In this document: one piece after another, positions 8,681-17,823 of the stretch | Layout: every line of letters starts with the position of its first letter | Numbering within the stretch: position 1 is the first letter of the stretch | Assembly (NCBI RefSeq): GCF_000735355.1 | Contig: NZ_JMPI01000045.1 | Coordinates: 1-38,841 of the forward strand | Direction of reading: 5' to 3' | Origin: Buttiauxella agrestis ATCC 33320 | Lineage (GTDB): Bacteria; Pseudomonadota; Gammaproteobacteria; Enterobacterales; Enterobacteriaceae | DNA: 38,841 nucleotides | Translations under genes and position numbers: made by a program | Notes under the pieces: model-generated | What the model was told of the DNA's origin: nothing | Seen by the model: only the letters and a program-made list of their open reading frames with translations | Databases searched by the model: none

Positions 8681-9397
8681 CTAGGCACTCTTTTGCAGCA
8701 ACATCGACTTAATGTGGCCGATGGCTTTCGTCGGGTTCAATCCCTTAGGACAAACACTGACGCAATTCATGATGCCATGGCAGCGGAATACGCTGAAAGC
8801 ATCACTGATTCCGTCAAGACGACTTGCGGTTTCAGTATCACGGCTGTCAATCAGGAAGCGATATGCCGCCAGTAAACCTGCCGGGCCGATGAACTTATCC
8901 GGGTTCCACCAGAATGATGGGCAGGAAGTCGAGCAGCACGCACACAGAATACACTCGTACAATCCATCCAATTTCTCACGCTGCTCGGGTGATTGTAAAT
9001 GCTCACGAGCCGGTGGATTTTGCCCATTATTCAACAAGTAAGGCTTAATCTTCTCATATTGAGCATAGAATTGCCCCATGTCTACAACCAGATCGCGCAC
9101 AACCGGCAATCCAGGCAGTGGACGGATCACAATCTTCTGCTTTCCATTGCCCAACGCGGAGATCGGGGTGATACAAGCCAGGCCATTTTTACCGTTCATG
9201 TTCACGCCATCGGAGCCACAAACCCCTTCACGGCACGAACGACGGAACGATAGCGTTGGGTCTTTTTCTTTCAGTTGCATCAGCGCGTCAAGCAACATCA
9301 TGTCGCGCCCTTCTTCCCCTTCCAGGGTGTACTCCTGCATACGCGGAGCATCGTCAACATCCGGGTTGTAGCGATAAATAGAGAATTCGAGTTTCAT
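8681..9397 (-). CDS. sdhB: Succinate dehydrogenase iron-sulfur subunit
   Basis: 238 residues from the ATG at 9397, matching the E. coli length; a GTG lies one codon upstream, but GGAG seven bases before the ATG favours the ATG. Carries electrons from SdhA flavin to the quinone site. Cluster ligands are visible: [2Fe-2S] in SCREGVCGSDG with a later Cys in GLAC; [4Fe-4S] in CILCACCSTSCP; [3Fe-4S] in RCHGIMNCVSVCPKGLNP. It lies 15 bases after sdhA and peripherally on the cytoplasmic face of the inner membrane. Confidence 0.98.
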   Translation of the reverse strand: MKLEFSIYRYNPDVDDAPRMQEYTLEGEEGRDMMLLDALMQLKEKDPTLSFRRSCREGVCGSDGVNMNGKNGLACITPISALGNGKQKIVIRPLPGLPVVRDLVVDMGQFYAQYEKIKPYLLNNGQNPPAREHLQSPEQREKLDGLYECILCACCSTSCPSFWWNPDKFIGPAGLLAAYRFLIDSRDTETASRLDGISDAFSVFRCHGIMNCVSVCPKGLNPTKAIGHIKSMLLQKSA

Positions 9398-9412
9398 CAC
9401 TTTGCTCCGCTA

Positions 9413-11179
9413 TTAATAAGTACGCACTTTCGGCGGGAATGCCGGACGCAGTTTCGGCTGCATGTTCACCTCACGGCGAGTCATGCTTTCCGACTCAGGC
9501 AGATACAGGCTGTGACACAGCCAGTTTGCATCGTCACGTTCCGGATAGTCGAAGCGGCTATGCGCGCCACGGCTTTCGGTGCGGAAGTTAGCGGAAACAG
9601 CGGTCGCAAAAGCAGTTTCCATCAGGTTATCAAGCTCGAGGCACTCAACGCGCTGGGTGTTGAACTCGCTTGAAGTATCATCCAGACGGGCGTTTTTCAG
9701 GCGCTCGCGGATTTCTTTCAGTTGCTCAAGACCTTTTGCCATCGCATCACCTTCACGGAATACCGAGAAGTTGTGCTGCATACATTCCTGAAGCGCTTTG
9801 CGGATTTGCACCGGATCTTCGCCGTTACGGTTACCGTTCCAGCGGTTCAGGCGCTCGAGTGCGGCATTAATTTCGTCTTCGCTCGCGTCACGCAGCTCGC
9901 CCTGCTCTGCGATAGACTCCAGCAGATGCATGCCCGCAGCGCGGCCAAACACCACCAGATCCAGCAGTGAGTTACCGCCCAGACGGTTAGCACCGTGAAC
10001 GGATACACAAGCGATTTCACCGACGGCAAACAGACCAGGAATCAGAACGTCTTCGCCCTGCTCATTCACGGTCAGCGCCTGGCCAGTGACTTTGGTCGGG
10101 ATGCCGCCCATCATATAGTGGCAAGTTGGGATAACCGGGATTGGCTCTTTAACCGGGTCAACGTGGGCAAAGGTACGAGACAGTTCGAGGATGCCCGGCA
10201 GACGGGATTCGAGAACTTCTTTGCCGAGGTGGTCAAGTTTCAGTTTCGCGTGTGGACCCCATGGGCCATCACAGCCACGGCCTTCGCGGATTTCAATCAT
10301 AATGGAACGCGCAACAACGTCACGGCCCGCCAGATCTTTCGCGTTTGGCGCGTAACGCTCCATGAAACGCTCGCCGTGTTTGTTCAGCAGATAACCGCCC
10401 TCACCACGACAACCTTCTGTAACCAGCACACCCGCACCCGCAATGCCGGTTGGGTGGAACTGCCACATTTCCATATCTTGTACAGGCACGCCTGCACGGA
10501 GCGCCATGCCAACACCGTCGCCGGTATTAATGTGTGCGTTAGTTGTAGACTGATAAATACGGCCCGCACCACCGGTTGCCAGAATGGTCGCTTTCGCTTT
10601 GAAATAAACCACTTCGCCGGTTTCGATACACAGCGCGGTAGTCCCCACCACGGCGCCATCGGCGTTTTTCACCAGATCCAGCGCATACCATTCGGAGAAG
10701 ATCGTGGTTTTGTTTTTCAGGTTTTGTTGGTACAGCGTGTGCAATAGCGCGTGACCGGTACGGTCAGCCGCTGCTGCAGTACGTGCCGCCTGCTCGCCAC
10801 CGAAGTTCTTCGACTGGCCGCCAAACGGACGCTGATAAATAGTGCCATCGTCAAGACGGGAGAACGGCAGACCCATGTGCTCCAGTTCCAGAATCGCTTC
10901 CGGGCCGGTTTTACACATATATTCAATGGCGTCCTGGTCACCGATATAGTCGGAACCTTTTACCGTGTCATACATATGCCATTCCCAGTTGTCTTCGTGG
11001 GTATTACCCAGCGCTACGGTGATACCACCTTGCGCAGACACGGTATGGGAACGGGTTGGGAAAACTTTAGACAGCAAGGCGCAAGTCTGGCCACCTTGTG
11101 AAATTTGCAGTGCGGCGCGCATACCTGCACCACCAGCACCGATGACAACTGCATCAAACTCTCTGACTGGTAAACTCAT
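9413..11179 (-). CDS. sdhA: Succinate dehydrogenase flavoprotein subunit
   Basis: 588 residues, the same as E. coli. Oxidises succinate to fumarate with covalently bound FAD. The dinucleotide-binding motif [14 protein letters not shown] is near residues 11-24; the His that carries FAD is His45 in [13 protein letters not shown]; the substrate-site region includes [18 protein letters not shown] and [11 protein letters not shown]. The start at 11179 shares one base with the sdhD stop (TAATG), so the four extra upstream codons are not used. Confidence 0.98.
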   Translation of the reverse strand: MSLPVREFDAVVIGAGGAGMRAALQISQGGQTCALLSKVFPTRSHTVSAQGGITVALGNTHEDNWEWHMYDTVKGSDYIGDQDAIEYMCKTGPEAILELEHMGLPFSRLDDGTIYQRPFGGQSKNFGGEQAARTAAAADRTGHALLHTLYQQNLKNKTTIFSEWYALDLVKNADGAVVGTTALCIETGEVVYFKAKATILATGGAGRIYQSTTNAHINTGDGVGMALRAGVPVQDMEMWQFHPTGIAGAGVLVTEGCRGEGGYLLNKHGERFMERYAPNAKDLAGRDVVARSIMIEIREGRGCDGPWGPHAKLKLDHLGKEVLESRLPGILELSRTFAHVDPVKEPIPVIPTCHYMMGGIPTKVTGQALTVNEQGEDVLIPGLFAVGEIACVSVHGANRLGGNSLLDLVVFGRAAGMHLLESIAEQGELRDASEDEINAALERLNRWNGNRNGEDPVQIRKALQECMQHNFSVFREGDAMAKGLEQLKEIRERLKNARLDDTSSEFNTQRVECLELDNLMETAFATAVSANFRTESRGAHSRFDYPERDDANWLCHSLYLPESESMTRREVNMQPKLRPAFPPKVRTY

Positions 11180-11526
11180 TACACACCCCACACCACAACG
11201 AATCCATAAATGACGTAAACCAGCAGTGCTACAACAATCACGAATTGCAGCCCAAGACGAATCGCCACTGGTTTAACGTAGTCGGTCAACACCTGCCACA
11301 TGCCAATCCAGGCATGGATCAAAATTGAGAACAATGTCAGCAGGGTGAACACTTTGGTGAAGGCGGAGCCGAAGAAACCACTCCAGACCTCGTAGGTTAA
11401 ATCGCCGGTAACAGCGAAGAAGCCAATCATATAGATGATGTACAGGGTGATTACGATGGCGGAGGCACGAACCAGAATATAGTCATGCACACCATTGCGA
11501 CCTAATGCGGAGGCATTGCTTACCAT
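11179..11526 (-). CDS. sdhD: Succinate dehydrogenase membrane anchor subunit
   Basis: 115 residues from the internal [13 protein letters not shown]; the longer open frame upstream lies inside sdhC and is not coding. Three hydrophobic membrane segments. His71 (SILIHAWIG) matches the heme b ligand of E. coli SdhD, and Asp82-Tyr83 (TDYVKP) matches the quinone-site residues. It overlaps the end of sdhC by seven bases. In E. coli the sdhD start region is a target of the sRNA RyhB; not assessed here. Confidence 0.97.
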   Translation of the reverse strand: MVSNASALGRNGVHDYILVRASAIVITLYIIYMIGFFAVTGDLTYEVWSGFFGSAFTKVFTLLTLFSILIHAWIGMWQVLTDYVKPVAIRLGLQFVIVVALLVYVIYGFVVVWGV

Positions 11527-11909
11527 ACGAGGACTCCTGCGAGAAGTGAAAGCACGACAGTAATAACAAAGGAAATCATTGCGGATCGTTTGCCCGCTAT
11601 AAGGGTTTCTTCCAGTAAGCCGGTGTCCATCAGGATGTGGCGAATACCCACAACAACGTGGTATGCCAACGCGGTGAGGATGCCCCACATGATGAATTTA
11701 ACAAAGAAGCTACTCATTATGGATGAAGCAACGAGGAAGCCTTCTGGAGAAGAGAGTGACTGGCCTAACAACCACAGTAGAATGCCAACAGCCACAAAGG
11801 TGATCACGCCGGATACACGATGGAGGATGGAAGCGATCGCAGTGACGGGGAACCTCATTGTTGTCAGATCGAGGTTTACAGGTCTTTGTTTTTTCGCATT
11901 TTTTATCAT
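11520..11909 (-). CDS. sdhC: Succinate dehydrogenase cytochrome b556 subunit
   Basis: 129 residues from the ATG at 11909 ([15 protein letters not shown]), matching E. coli SdhC; an in-frame ATG five codons upstream (MWALF) is possible but gives a non-standard N terminus. Three membrane segments. Ser27 and Arg31 in SILHRVSGV match quinone-binding residues, and the His of [11 protein letters not shown] is the expected heme b ligand. First gene of the sdh-suc operon, with a leader of roughly 170 bases from the predicted promoter. In E. coli this leader is targeted by sRNAs such as Spot 42. Confidence 0.97.
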   Translation of the reverse strand: MIKNAKKQRPVNLDLTTMRFPVTAIASILHRVSGVITFVAVGILLWLLGQSLSSPEGFLVASSIMSSFFVKFIMWGILTALAYHVVVGIRHILMDTGLLEETLIAGKRSAMISFVITVVLSLLAGVLVW

Positions 11910-12086
11910 GAATAGCGCCCACATGCTGTTCTTATAGTTTCCTTCCTCCGGATCTGCAGGCGGGGTCAGACAGCGTGAACTTTCTATAACTGTGCGTCAT
12001 GCAAAAACAGCTACATCCAGATGCCAAAAAACTGGCTACAACGCTGGGTGGCGCCCGGTGGCAGGGTATTCCGGAGACCTGGCGGC

Positions 12087-12115
12087 AGTATAGGCGCTTC
12101 ACAAATTCATTACAA
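12087..12115 (-). promoter_or_regulatory. sdhC sigma-70 promoter
   Basis: On the - strand TTGTAA (12110-12115) is followed after 17 bases by TATACT (12087-12092). This resembles the sdhC promoter of E. coli as I remember it, including the downstream GCCG. Transcription should start near 12080. The E. coli promoter is repressed by ArcA-P and activated by CRP. Confidence 0.8.
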
Positions 12116-12152
12116 TTAACCTACATATAGTTTGAAGGGTTTTGGTCGGAAC

Positions 12153-12168
12153 AGTGAGCAGGATCACG
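12153..12168. promoter_or_regulatory. CRP-type site between sdhC and gltA
   Basis: AGTGA-N6-TCACG (read as CGTGA-N6-TCACT on the other strand) matches 8 of 10 conserved CRP positions. Its centre is about 80 bases upstream of the predicted sdhC start, close to the activating CRP position reported for E. coli sdh. It lies about 100 bases upstream of the predicted gltA start, so it could serve both directions. Confidence 0.6.
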
Positions 12169-12226
12169 ATAACAACATTATTTTAAATTTTAATCATCTG
12201 ATTTGACAAAACTTAAACATTCTTGT

Positions 12227-12255
12227 TACAAACAGAGCCAGAAAAGCCGTATAAT
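12227..12255 (+). promoter_or_regulatory. gltA promoter
   Basis: TTACAA (12227-12232), 17-base spacer, perfect TATAAT (12250-12255). Start expected near 12262, giving a gltA leader of about 300 bases. E. coli gltA also has a long leader and more than one promoter; other promoters here cannot be excluded. Confidence 0.7.
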
Positions 12256-12413
12256 TCGTAAAAGTTATAGGGTCTGCCTTTCACCTGAGAATAAGTTATG
12301 TAACAGTGTATCGGTATTGACCCAATCAATCAGGACAGTTATTAGTGGTATACAGGTTTGAATGATATGGACTGCTAACGCTCTGATTTGCTGATTTTTC
12401 GCCTGCGTGGCAT

Positions 12414-12575
12414 ATGTTACCTGCAAGCGCCCTTCGCTCTGTACCCTTGCTGTACACAATCAAAACAGAGCCACGAGCATATAAAAAAACGGGTAAGCGT
12501 CACGGTTGGTTTGAAAGCAAGTCGGGCATCCCGCAGTCTGATAAATTAGGCGCTAAGGAGACCGTAAATGGCTGA
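12414..12575 (+). CDS. Possible 53-codon upstream ORF overlapping the gltA start
   Basis: An ATG at 12414 opens a 53-codon frame rich in Lys and Ser that runs through the gltA ribosome-binding site and stops eight bases into gltA (TGA 12573-12575). It lies within the predicted gltA leader, so if translated it would couple to gltA. Against it: only a weak Shine-Dalgarno sequence precedes the ATG, and I recognise no family. It may be a chance frame. Confidence 0.2.
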   Translation: MLPASALRSVPLLYTIKTEPRAYKKTGKRHGWFESKSGIPQSDKLGAKETVNG

Positions 12576-13854
12576 TAAAAAAGCAACTCTCACCTACAAT
12601 GGTGATGATGCTATCGAACTGGATGTGCTAAAGGGCACGCTCGGTCAGGATGTAATTGATATCCGTAGTCTTGGTTCTAAAGGTGTGTTTACTTTTGACC
12701 CGGGTTTCACCTCTACCGCATCATGCGAATCAAAAATCACCTTTATCGACGGTGATGAAGGCATCTTGTTGCACCGTGGTTTCCCGATCGATCAACTGGC
12801 AACCCATTCCAATTATCTCGAAGTCTGCTATATCCTGCTAAACGGTGAAAAGCCGACTCAAGAACAATACGAAGAATTCAAAACCACCGTTACCCGTCAC
12901 ACCATGATCCACGAACAAATCACCCGTTTGTTCCACGGTTTCCGTCGTGACTCTCACCCGATGGCTGTTATGTGCGGCGTGACCGGTGCGTTGGCAGCGT
13001 TTTACCATGACTCCATGGACGTGAATAACCCACGTCACCGCGAGATTGCAGCCTTCCGTCTGCTGTCCAAAATGCCAACGATGGCAGCGATGTGTTACAA
13101 ATATTCCATCGGCCAGCCGTTCGTTTACCCACGTAACGACCTCTCTTACGCGGGCAATTTCCTGAATATGATGTTCTCCACACCATGCGAAGAGTACGTG
13201 GTGAACCCAATTCTGGAACGCGCAATGGACCGTATTCTGATCCTGCACGCCGACCACGAGCAAAACGCTTCAACCTCTACAGTGCGTACCGCCGGTTCTT
13301 CTGGTGCTAACCCGTTCGCCTGTATCGCAGCCGGTATCGCCTCCCTTTGGGGACCTGCGCACGGTGGTGCTAACGAAGCGGCACTGAAGATGCTCGAAGA
13401 AATCAGCAGCGTTGAACACATTCCTGAGTTCATCCGTCGTGCGAAAGACAAGAACGACTCTTTCCGCCTGATGGGCTTCGGCCACCGCGTCTACAAGAAC
13501 TACGACCCGCGTGCCACTGTGATGCGTGAAACCTGCCATGAAGTGCTGAAAGAGCTGAATCTGAAAGATAACAGCCTGCTGGAAGTGGCGATGGAACTTG
13601 AGCACATTGCGCTTAACGACCCGTACTTCATCGAGAAGAAACTCTACCCGAACGTGGACTTCTACTCCGGTATCATCCTGAAAGCGATGGGGATCCCATC
13701 TTCCATGTTTACCGTTATCTTCGCGATGGCGCGTACCGTGGGCTGGATTGCACACTGGAACGAAATGCACGACGACGGCATCAAAATTGCCCGTCCACGT
13801 CAGCTGTACACCGGCTACGAACAGCGTGATTTCAAATCTGATTTGAAAAAATAA
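12568..13854 (+). CDS. gltA: Citrate synthase (type II, hexameric)
   Basis: 428 residues (E. coli 427; one extra residue around NLKDNSLLE). Condenses acetyl-CoA and oxaloacetate to citrate, the entry step of the TCA cycle. Catalytic residues by counting: His265 ([12 protein letters not shown]), His306 ([13 protein letters not shown]) and Asp364 (NVDFYSGI). AAGGAGACC ends five bases before the ATG, a strong ribosome-binding site. The length and N-terminal beta domain are typical of the NADH-inhibited Gram-negative type. It is divergent from sdhC with a shared 658-base control region. Confidence 0.98.
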   Translation: MADKKATLTYNGDDAIELDVLKGTLGQDVIDIRSLGSKGVFTFDPGFTSTASCESKITFIDGDEGILLHRGFPIDQLATHSNYLEVCYILLNGEKPTQEQYEEFKTTVTRHTMIHEQITRLFHGFRRDSHPMAVMCGVTGALAAFYHDSMDVNNPRHREIAAFRLLSKMPTMAAMCYKYSIGQPFVYPRNDLSYAGNFLNMMFSTPCEEYVVNPILERAMDRILILHADHEQNASTSTVRTAGSSGANPFACIAAGIASLWGPAHGGANEAALKMLEEISSVEHIPEFIRRAKDKNDSFRLMGFGHRVYKNYDPRATVMRETCHEVLKELNLKDNSLLEVAMELEHIALNDPYFIEKKLYPNVDFYSGIILKAMGIPSSMFTVIFAMARTVGWIAHWNEMHDDGIKIARPRQLYTGYEQRDFKSDLKK

Positions 13855-13872
13855 GTTCGTTACTGGAAAGTA

Positions 13873-13899
13873 AAAACGCGCCAAATGGCGCGTTTTTTT
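13873..13899. terminator. Bidirectional terminator between gltA and lipoprotein gene
   Basis: Stem ACGCGCC/GGCGCGT with loop AAAT, an A run before and a T run after, so it can end gltA on the + strand and the phr-to-lipoprotein transcript on the - strand. It starts 18 bases past the gltA stop. Confidence 0.9.
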
Positions 13900-13932
13900 A
13901 TATCTGAAACAGCTCCTGAACCCTGCGCATTG

Positions 13933-14565
13933 TTATGCCTGCGGCGTATCCGTCAGATTAGTGATGCTCACGCCCTGCGGTGTCGACGTTTGCGTCTCTG
14001 TCGGCGACTGAATGGTTGGTGTCAACTCGGTGACTTTCGGCGGTTCCTGTGTTTCCGGCGTTGCGACTGGCGCGGCGGGTGCTTCAGCCTGCGTCTGTTC
14101 GGTGGCGGCAGGCTCTTCAATTTGCTTCGGTATCATCGGAATGGGTTCTGCCGGAATCGATTCTGATTTCGGTTTCGGTACTGGAGTTGATGCACGGACG
14201 ATAAATGTCGGTTTGCCGTTCGTCACAGAATAGGTCACATGGCTGATAACGTCGCTTGATGTCGACACTTCGACAGGCGCGATGGTCACACGACCAATCA
14301 GCGTCCGGGCATAGCCGCCGACTTTATGCTTGCCCTCAGGCAGTTGAACCTCGAGACTCTCACTCGTCCCCAGCTTACCGGCATCCTTGCTATCGACAGT
14401 CACGTAAATTGCAGTGCCATCGTCAGTTTTAGTCGGAATATGCGTCACTGTCACCCGCGAGGAGCCGAAATCGAAAACCGGAGCCTGGTCGGCTGTTTTC
14501 GATTTTGTGCATCCCGTGAGGGCTAAAACGGCTGCCATGGCAGTCAGGGCGAAACGATAACTCAT
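13933..14565 (-). CDS. Putative outer-membrane lipoprotein, family not recognised
   Basis: 210 residues from the ATG at 14565; a longer frame upstream lacks a signal and overlaps nei. The N terminus MSYRFALTAMAAVLALTGC is a type II signal peptide with lipobox LTGC (Cys19); Thr at +2 predicts sorting to the outer membrane. Residues about 30-120 form a small beta-rich domain with LEVQLPEGKHKVGGYAR, reminiscent of PEGA-like or DUF2846-type domains (weak guess). The C-terminal 80 residues are Pro/Glu/Thr/Ala-rich and probably disordered, like a periplasmic spacer. It lies 92 bases after nei on the same strand. In E. coli K-12 this place is taken by abrB and the ybgOPQD fimbrial genes. Confidence 0.8.
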   Translation of the reverse strand: MSYRFALTAMAAVLALTGCTKSKTADQAPVFDFGSSRVTVTHIPTKTDDGTAIYVTVDSKDAGKLGTSESLEVQLPEGKHKVGGYARTLIGRVTIAPVEVSTSSDVISHVTYSVTNGKPTFIVRASTPVPKPKSESIPAEPIPMIPKQIEEPAATEQTQAEAPAAPVATPETQEPPKVTELTPTIQSPTETQTSTPQGVSITNLTDTPQA

Positions 14566-14657
14566 AGTACAACGTCTTCCTTTAAGATTTTTTTGTGATC
14601 TGCGTCCCAATATACCCGATCTCTGCCCGATGAGATAAACGCAATCTTCAGGATTGT

Positions 14658-15449
14658 TTAATGCTGACAGCCCGGGCACCAATAAAATGGCCTGGAGGAA
14701 AGCATTGTTTTCTCGATGATGCCACCGCAGCGTTCGCACTTCTGCCCCGCCCGATGAAACACCTTAAAGCTAAAAATCACCCCATGATGCTTATTTTCAT
14801 CGACATTCCCACGCGTATTGTAGGAATGTCGCGGAATATCCAGCAGTGCATGCGACAGTTTGTCGAGTTGCTCGGGGGTTAAATCCTGCGCTTTATGCTG
14901 CGCCAGCAACCCCACCGCCCAAAGAATTTCAACGCGCAGATAGTTTCCTAATCCTGCCAGAAATGCCTGATCCAAAAGCAGACCGCTGAACTGCCGCTTG
15001 TGAAATCTCGTCGACAACAAACGCTCTTTCACCCGTTCAGCGCTCAGTGTGAGATCCAAAACATCCGGCCCGACGCGCAACAAAAATGGATGTTTCGCCA
15101 GACCGTCTGCATCGAGCATTTCAATATCCGAAGCGCTATAGAGCAAAATGGCTTTATCGGCTGTCTGCAATTTCACGCGCAGTACTCGCGTGGTTTCCGG
15201 CATTTCCCCGGTGTTGACCACGCGCCACACGCCATAAAGCTGGTTGTGGCTATAAAGGGTTAAACCGGCAGAAAAATGCGTCAGTAACGCTTTACCGCGT
15301 GTTTCGATACGCTCAACTTTTTGGCCGACAAGTGCCTGTTCAAACGCTTTTAATTCAGGAAAGGCGAACCACGCCGCAGTTAAAGGTTTACCTAAAACCG
15401 CGGCTTCGAGTTTATCCGCCGCTCGTCGTATTTCCGGGCCTTCTGGCAT
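14658..15449 (-). CDS. nei: Endonuclease VIII (DNA glycosylase/AP lyase)
   Basis: 263 residues, the same as E. coli Nei. Excises oxidised pyrimidines and cleaves the DNA backbone. The ATG at 15449 is chosen over the GTG at 15452 because the catalytic proline must follow the initiator Met ([14 protein letters not shown]); the next Glu is also catalytic. A helix-two-turn-helix region ([19 protein letters not shown]) and a C-terminal zinc finger (CERCGG...CPGC) complete the Fpg/Nei architecture. It starts 17 bases after pxpC; in E. coli pxpA lies between them. Confidence 0.97.
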   Translation of the reverse strand: MPEGPEIRRAADKLEAAVLGKPLTAAWFAFPELKAFEQALVGQKVERIETRGKALLTHFSAGLTLYSHNQLYGVWRVVNTGEMPETTRVLRVKLQTADKAILLYSASDIEMLDADGLAKHPFLLRVGPDVLDLTLSAERVKERLLSTRFHKRQFSGLLLDQAFLAGLGNYLRVEILWAVGLLAQHKAQDLTPEQLDKLSHALLDIPRHSYNTRGNVDENKHHGVIFSFKVFHRAGQKCERCGGIIEKTMLSSRPFYWCPGCQH

Positions 15450-15466
15450 CACATTATCCCTGAAAA

Positions 15467-16399
15467 TCAGTCTTCGTTATTCAGCCGCCAGGCCAGTTGC
15501 TCGAGATAAATATGCTGCTCGCGACGCGCTTTCAGCGCTTCCTCAAGCGTGCATTGCACAAAATGCACGGGTTCGCCGAGTCGTATTTGCGCCAGGTTAA
15601 ACATATCGGCTTCAATTACGCAGGCGATTCTCGGATAGCCGCCGGTCGTCTGGGCATCGTTCATCAGCACGATAGGCTGCCCGTTATGCGGCACCTGAAC
15701 CACACCGGGCAACAAGCCATGCGACAGCAACTCGCGGTCAGTGGTGCGCTCCAGGCGCTGCCCCTGTAAGCGATAGCCCATGCGGTTACTTTGCGGGCTT
15801 AACTGCCACGGCAGACGCCAGAATTCATCTTGTGAAGTTTGCGTAAATTCATGATATTCCGGCCCCGCCAGCGCCCGAATGCGATTGCCCCATAACAGCT
15901 GTTTCACGCCCCGCGCTTCGCGGAAATGGCGTTTGGTAGGCAGCACAGGGATCTCATCGCCATCTTTCACCAAGCGTCCTTCAAGGCCACCCACCTGCGC
16001 TTTAAGATCGGTACTGTACGAGCCAAGAACCTCAGGCACGTCCAGACCACCCGCAACAGCAAGATAACTCCGCATGCCACGCTCAGGGTTTTTGAGCTTC
16101 AGTTGCTGACCCGCTTTCACCGGTAAACGCCAGCCAGTCCACACCGCGCGACCATCCAACTCGGCATGGCAACCCGCACCGGTCAGGGCAAACCAGGTAT
16201 CCTGAGTAAACTCAACGACGCAATGGCCAAGCGTGATTTCCAGCGCTGCGCTTTCCGGCGCATTTCCTACCAACAAATTAGCGATTTGTAACGCTGGTGC
16301 ATCAAGCGCACCGCAGCGGCTCACGCCTAATTGACGATAGCCATAGCGGCCGGTGTCTTGCACTGACATGTGCATCCCGGCACGAATAATTTTCAGCAC
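15467..16399 (-). CDS. pxpC: 5-oxoprolinase subunit C
   Basis: 310 residues, equal to E. coli PxpC (YbgK), KipA/AHS2-type biotin-carboxylase-like family. With PxpB and PxpA it hydrolyses 5-oxoproline to glutamate with ATP. Family segments: [22 protein letters not shown] at the N terminus, [29 protein letters not shown] near the C terminus. It overlaps pxpB by seven bases. The third subunit gene, pxpA, is not next to it and is nowhere in the window. Confidence 0.95.
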   Translation of the reverse strand: MLKIIRAGMHMSVQDTGRYGYRQLGVSRCGALDAPALQIANLLVGNAPESAALEITLGHCVVEFTQDTWFALTGAGCHAELDGRAVWTGWRLPVKAGQQLKLKNPERGMRSYLAVAGGLDVPEVLGSYSTDLKAQVGGLEGRLVKDGDEIPVLPTKRHFREARGVKQLLWGNRIRALAGPEYHEFTQTSQDEFWRLPWQLSPQSNRMGYRLQGQRLERTTDRELLSHGLLPGVVQVPHNGQPIVLMNDAQTTGGYPRIACVIEADMFNLAQIRLGEPVHFVQCTLEEALKARREQHIYLEQLAWRLNNED

Positions 16400-17049
16400 A
16401 CGCCCTCCTTTTGAGGCACAAAGCGCACGGTATCACCCGGATTTAATAATGTCGGTTTCTCTGCTGCCGGATTGAATAATTTCAACGACGTCTGACCGAT
16501 AATCTGCCAACCGCCCGGCGTTGCCAGCGGGTAAATTCCGGTCTGACTGCCGCCAATTCCCACCGAACCGGCAGGAACCATCAAACGCGGTTCAGCGCGT
16601 CGTGGGGTGACAAGCGTGGGCGCAAGCCCTGCCAGGTACGCAAAACCAGGCTGGAAGCCGAGGAAATAGACCACGTAATCAACCGCCGCGTGTTGTTCGA
16701 CCACCTGACTTACCGATAAACCGCAATGCCCGGCCACTTCTGCCAAATCTGGCCCGTGGTTGCCACCGTAAATTACCGGGATTTCCACGCAGCGCGAGGC
16801 GGGTATCATGGCTTCACTCTCTTCCCACCAGCGCTGGATGCGTTCAATGCCATCCAGCGCCAGGTTCTGCGGCTCACGTAATACGACGGTGATATTGTTC
16901 ATCCCAGGGATGACTTCCGACACGGAAGGCGCTTCCAGCAATCGTTGGGTCAATCCCCAGATACGTTGCTGACTTTCCAATGATAATGGTGGCTCCAGTT
17001 CGAGAACCACTGCGCTTTCGCCTAATAGATAACAGCGTGCTCTTTGCAC
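16393..17049 (-). CDS. pxpB: 5-oxoprolinase subunit B
   Basis: 218 residues, equal to E. coli PxpB (YbgJ), KipI/AHS1-type. Works with PxpC and PxpA on 5-oxoproline. Recognisable segments are [42 protein letters not shown] and [21 protein letters not shown]. It starts 20 bases after ybgI and overlaps pxpC, so it belongs to the same transcription unit. Confidence 0.95.
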   Translation of the reverse strand: MQRARCYLLGESAVVLELEPPLSLESQQRIWGLTQRLLEAPSVSEVIPGMNNITVVLREPQNLALDGIERIQRWWEESEAMIPASRCVEIPVIYGGNHGPDLAEVAGHCGLSVSQVVEQHAAVDYVVYFLGFQPGFAYLAGLAPTLVTPRRAEPRLMVPAGSVGIGGSQTGIYPLATPGGWQIIGQTSLKLFNPAAEKPTLLNPGDTVRFVPQKEGVC

Positions 17050-17069
17050 TTTTTCTCCTCGGTCTTGCG

Positions 17070-17813
17070 TTATGCCGGGTTCGGAATATCAATGAAGGTC
17101 ACGTCTAAATCGGTTTCGCTGTTCAGCCAGTCGCTCAATGCCTGGATGCCGCCGCGTTCAGTGGCGTGATGGCCAGCCGCATAGAAATGCAGACCTTGTT
17201 CGCGCGCCGAATGAATAGTTTGTTCTGAAACTTCGCCGGTAATGAAAGCATCGACGCCAAAACGGGCCGCGCTATCAATAAAGCTCTGCCCGCCGCCCGT
17301 ACACCAGGCCACGCGACGAATGTGTTCCGGGCCGGTATCGCCACACCATAGCGGTGTGCGCCCCAGACGCATTTCAATCCATGACGCCAGTTCAACGCCG
17401 GAAAGTGGCGTTGGGAACTCTCCCCAGGGCACCAGCGGCTCAATTTCACCTTTGGTTTCAATGCCCAGCAACGCACCAAGCTGCGCGTTATTACCGAGTT
17501 GCGGATGGGCATCAAGCGGCAGGTGCCAACCAAACAGATTGATATCGTGAGCCAGCAGCGCTTTGAGGCGATTGCGTTTCATGCCGCGAATCACCGGCGA
17601 TTCACCTTTCCAGAAATAACCATGGTGAACGATAATAGCGTCTGCCTGTTGGCGTATCGCCTCATCAATCAGCGCCTGGCTTGCGGTCACGCCGGTCACA
17701 ATTTTGCGAATCTCTTCGCGCCCTTCAACCTGCAAACCATTCGGTGCGTAATCGCTTATCGCAGCACTATTGAGCTTCTCGTTAATCAGACGTTCGAGTT
17801 CGCTATTTTTCAT
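17070..17813 (-). CDS. ybgI: Nif3-like dinuclear metal-binding protein YbgI
   Basis: 247 residues from the ATG at 17813 ([16 protein letters not shown]), the same length as E. coli YbgI; a longer upstream frame overlaps phr and is not needed. NIF3/DUF34 family, toroidal hexamer with two metals per subunit. Likely metal ligands are in [19 protein letters not shown] and the C-terminal GHHATERGG. It is often labelled GTP cyclohydrolase I type 2, but the cellular role is not settled. It starts ten bases after phr; the neighbours do not define its job. Confidence 0.95.
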   Translation of the reverse strand: MKNSELERLINEKLNSAAISDYAPNGLQVEGREEIRKIVTGVTASQALIDEAIRQQADAIIVHHGYFWKGESPVIRGMKRNRLKALLAHDINLFGWHLPLDAHPQLGNNAQLGALLGIETKGEIEPLVPWGEFPTPLSGVELASWIEMRLGRTPLWCGDTGPEHIRRVAWCTGGGQSFIDSAARFGVDAFITGEVSEQTIHSAREQGLHFYAAGHHATERGGIQALSDWLNSETDLDVTFIDIPNPA

Positions 17814-17823
17814 CTTCTTTCTC

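Noticed and set aside
11527-11688. Longer 169-residue version of SdhD
   Set aside because: The extra N terminus is encoded inside sdhC in another frame and is not hydrophobic or conserved; the 115-residue form fits the family.
12203-12208. TTGACA on the + strand upstream of gltA as a -35 box
   Set aside because: No acceptable -10 hexamer 16-18 bases downstream; the TTACAA/TATAAT pair further on is far better.
12265-12459. 64-codon - strand frame in the gltA leader
   Set aside because: It is antisense to the predicted gltA leader, has no clear ribosome-binding site and no recognisable domain.
14566-14739. Extended N terminus for the lipoprotein gene
   Set aside because: It would bury the lipobox signal peptide and overlap the end of nei; the ATG at 14565 gives a normal type II signal.
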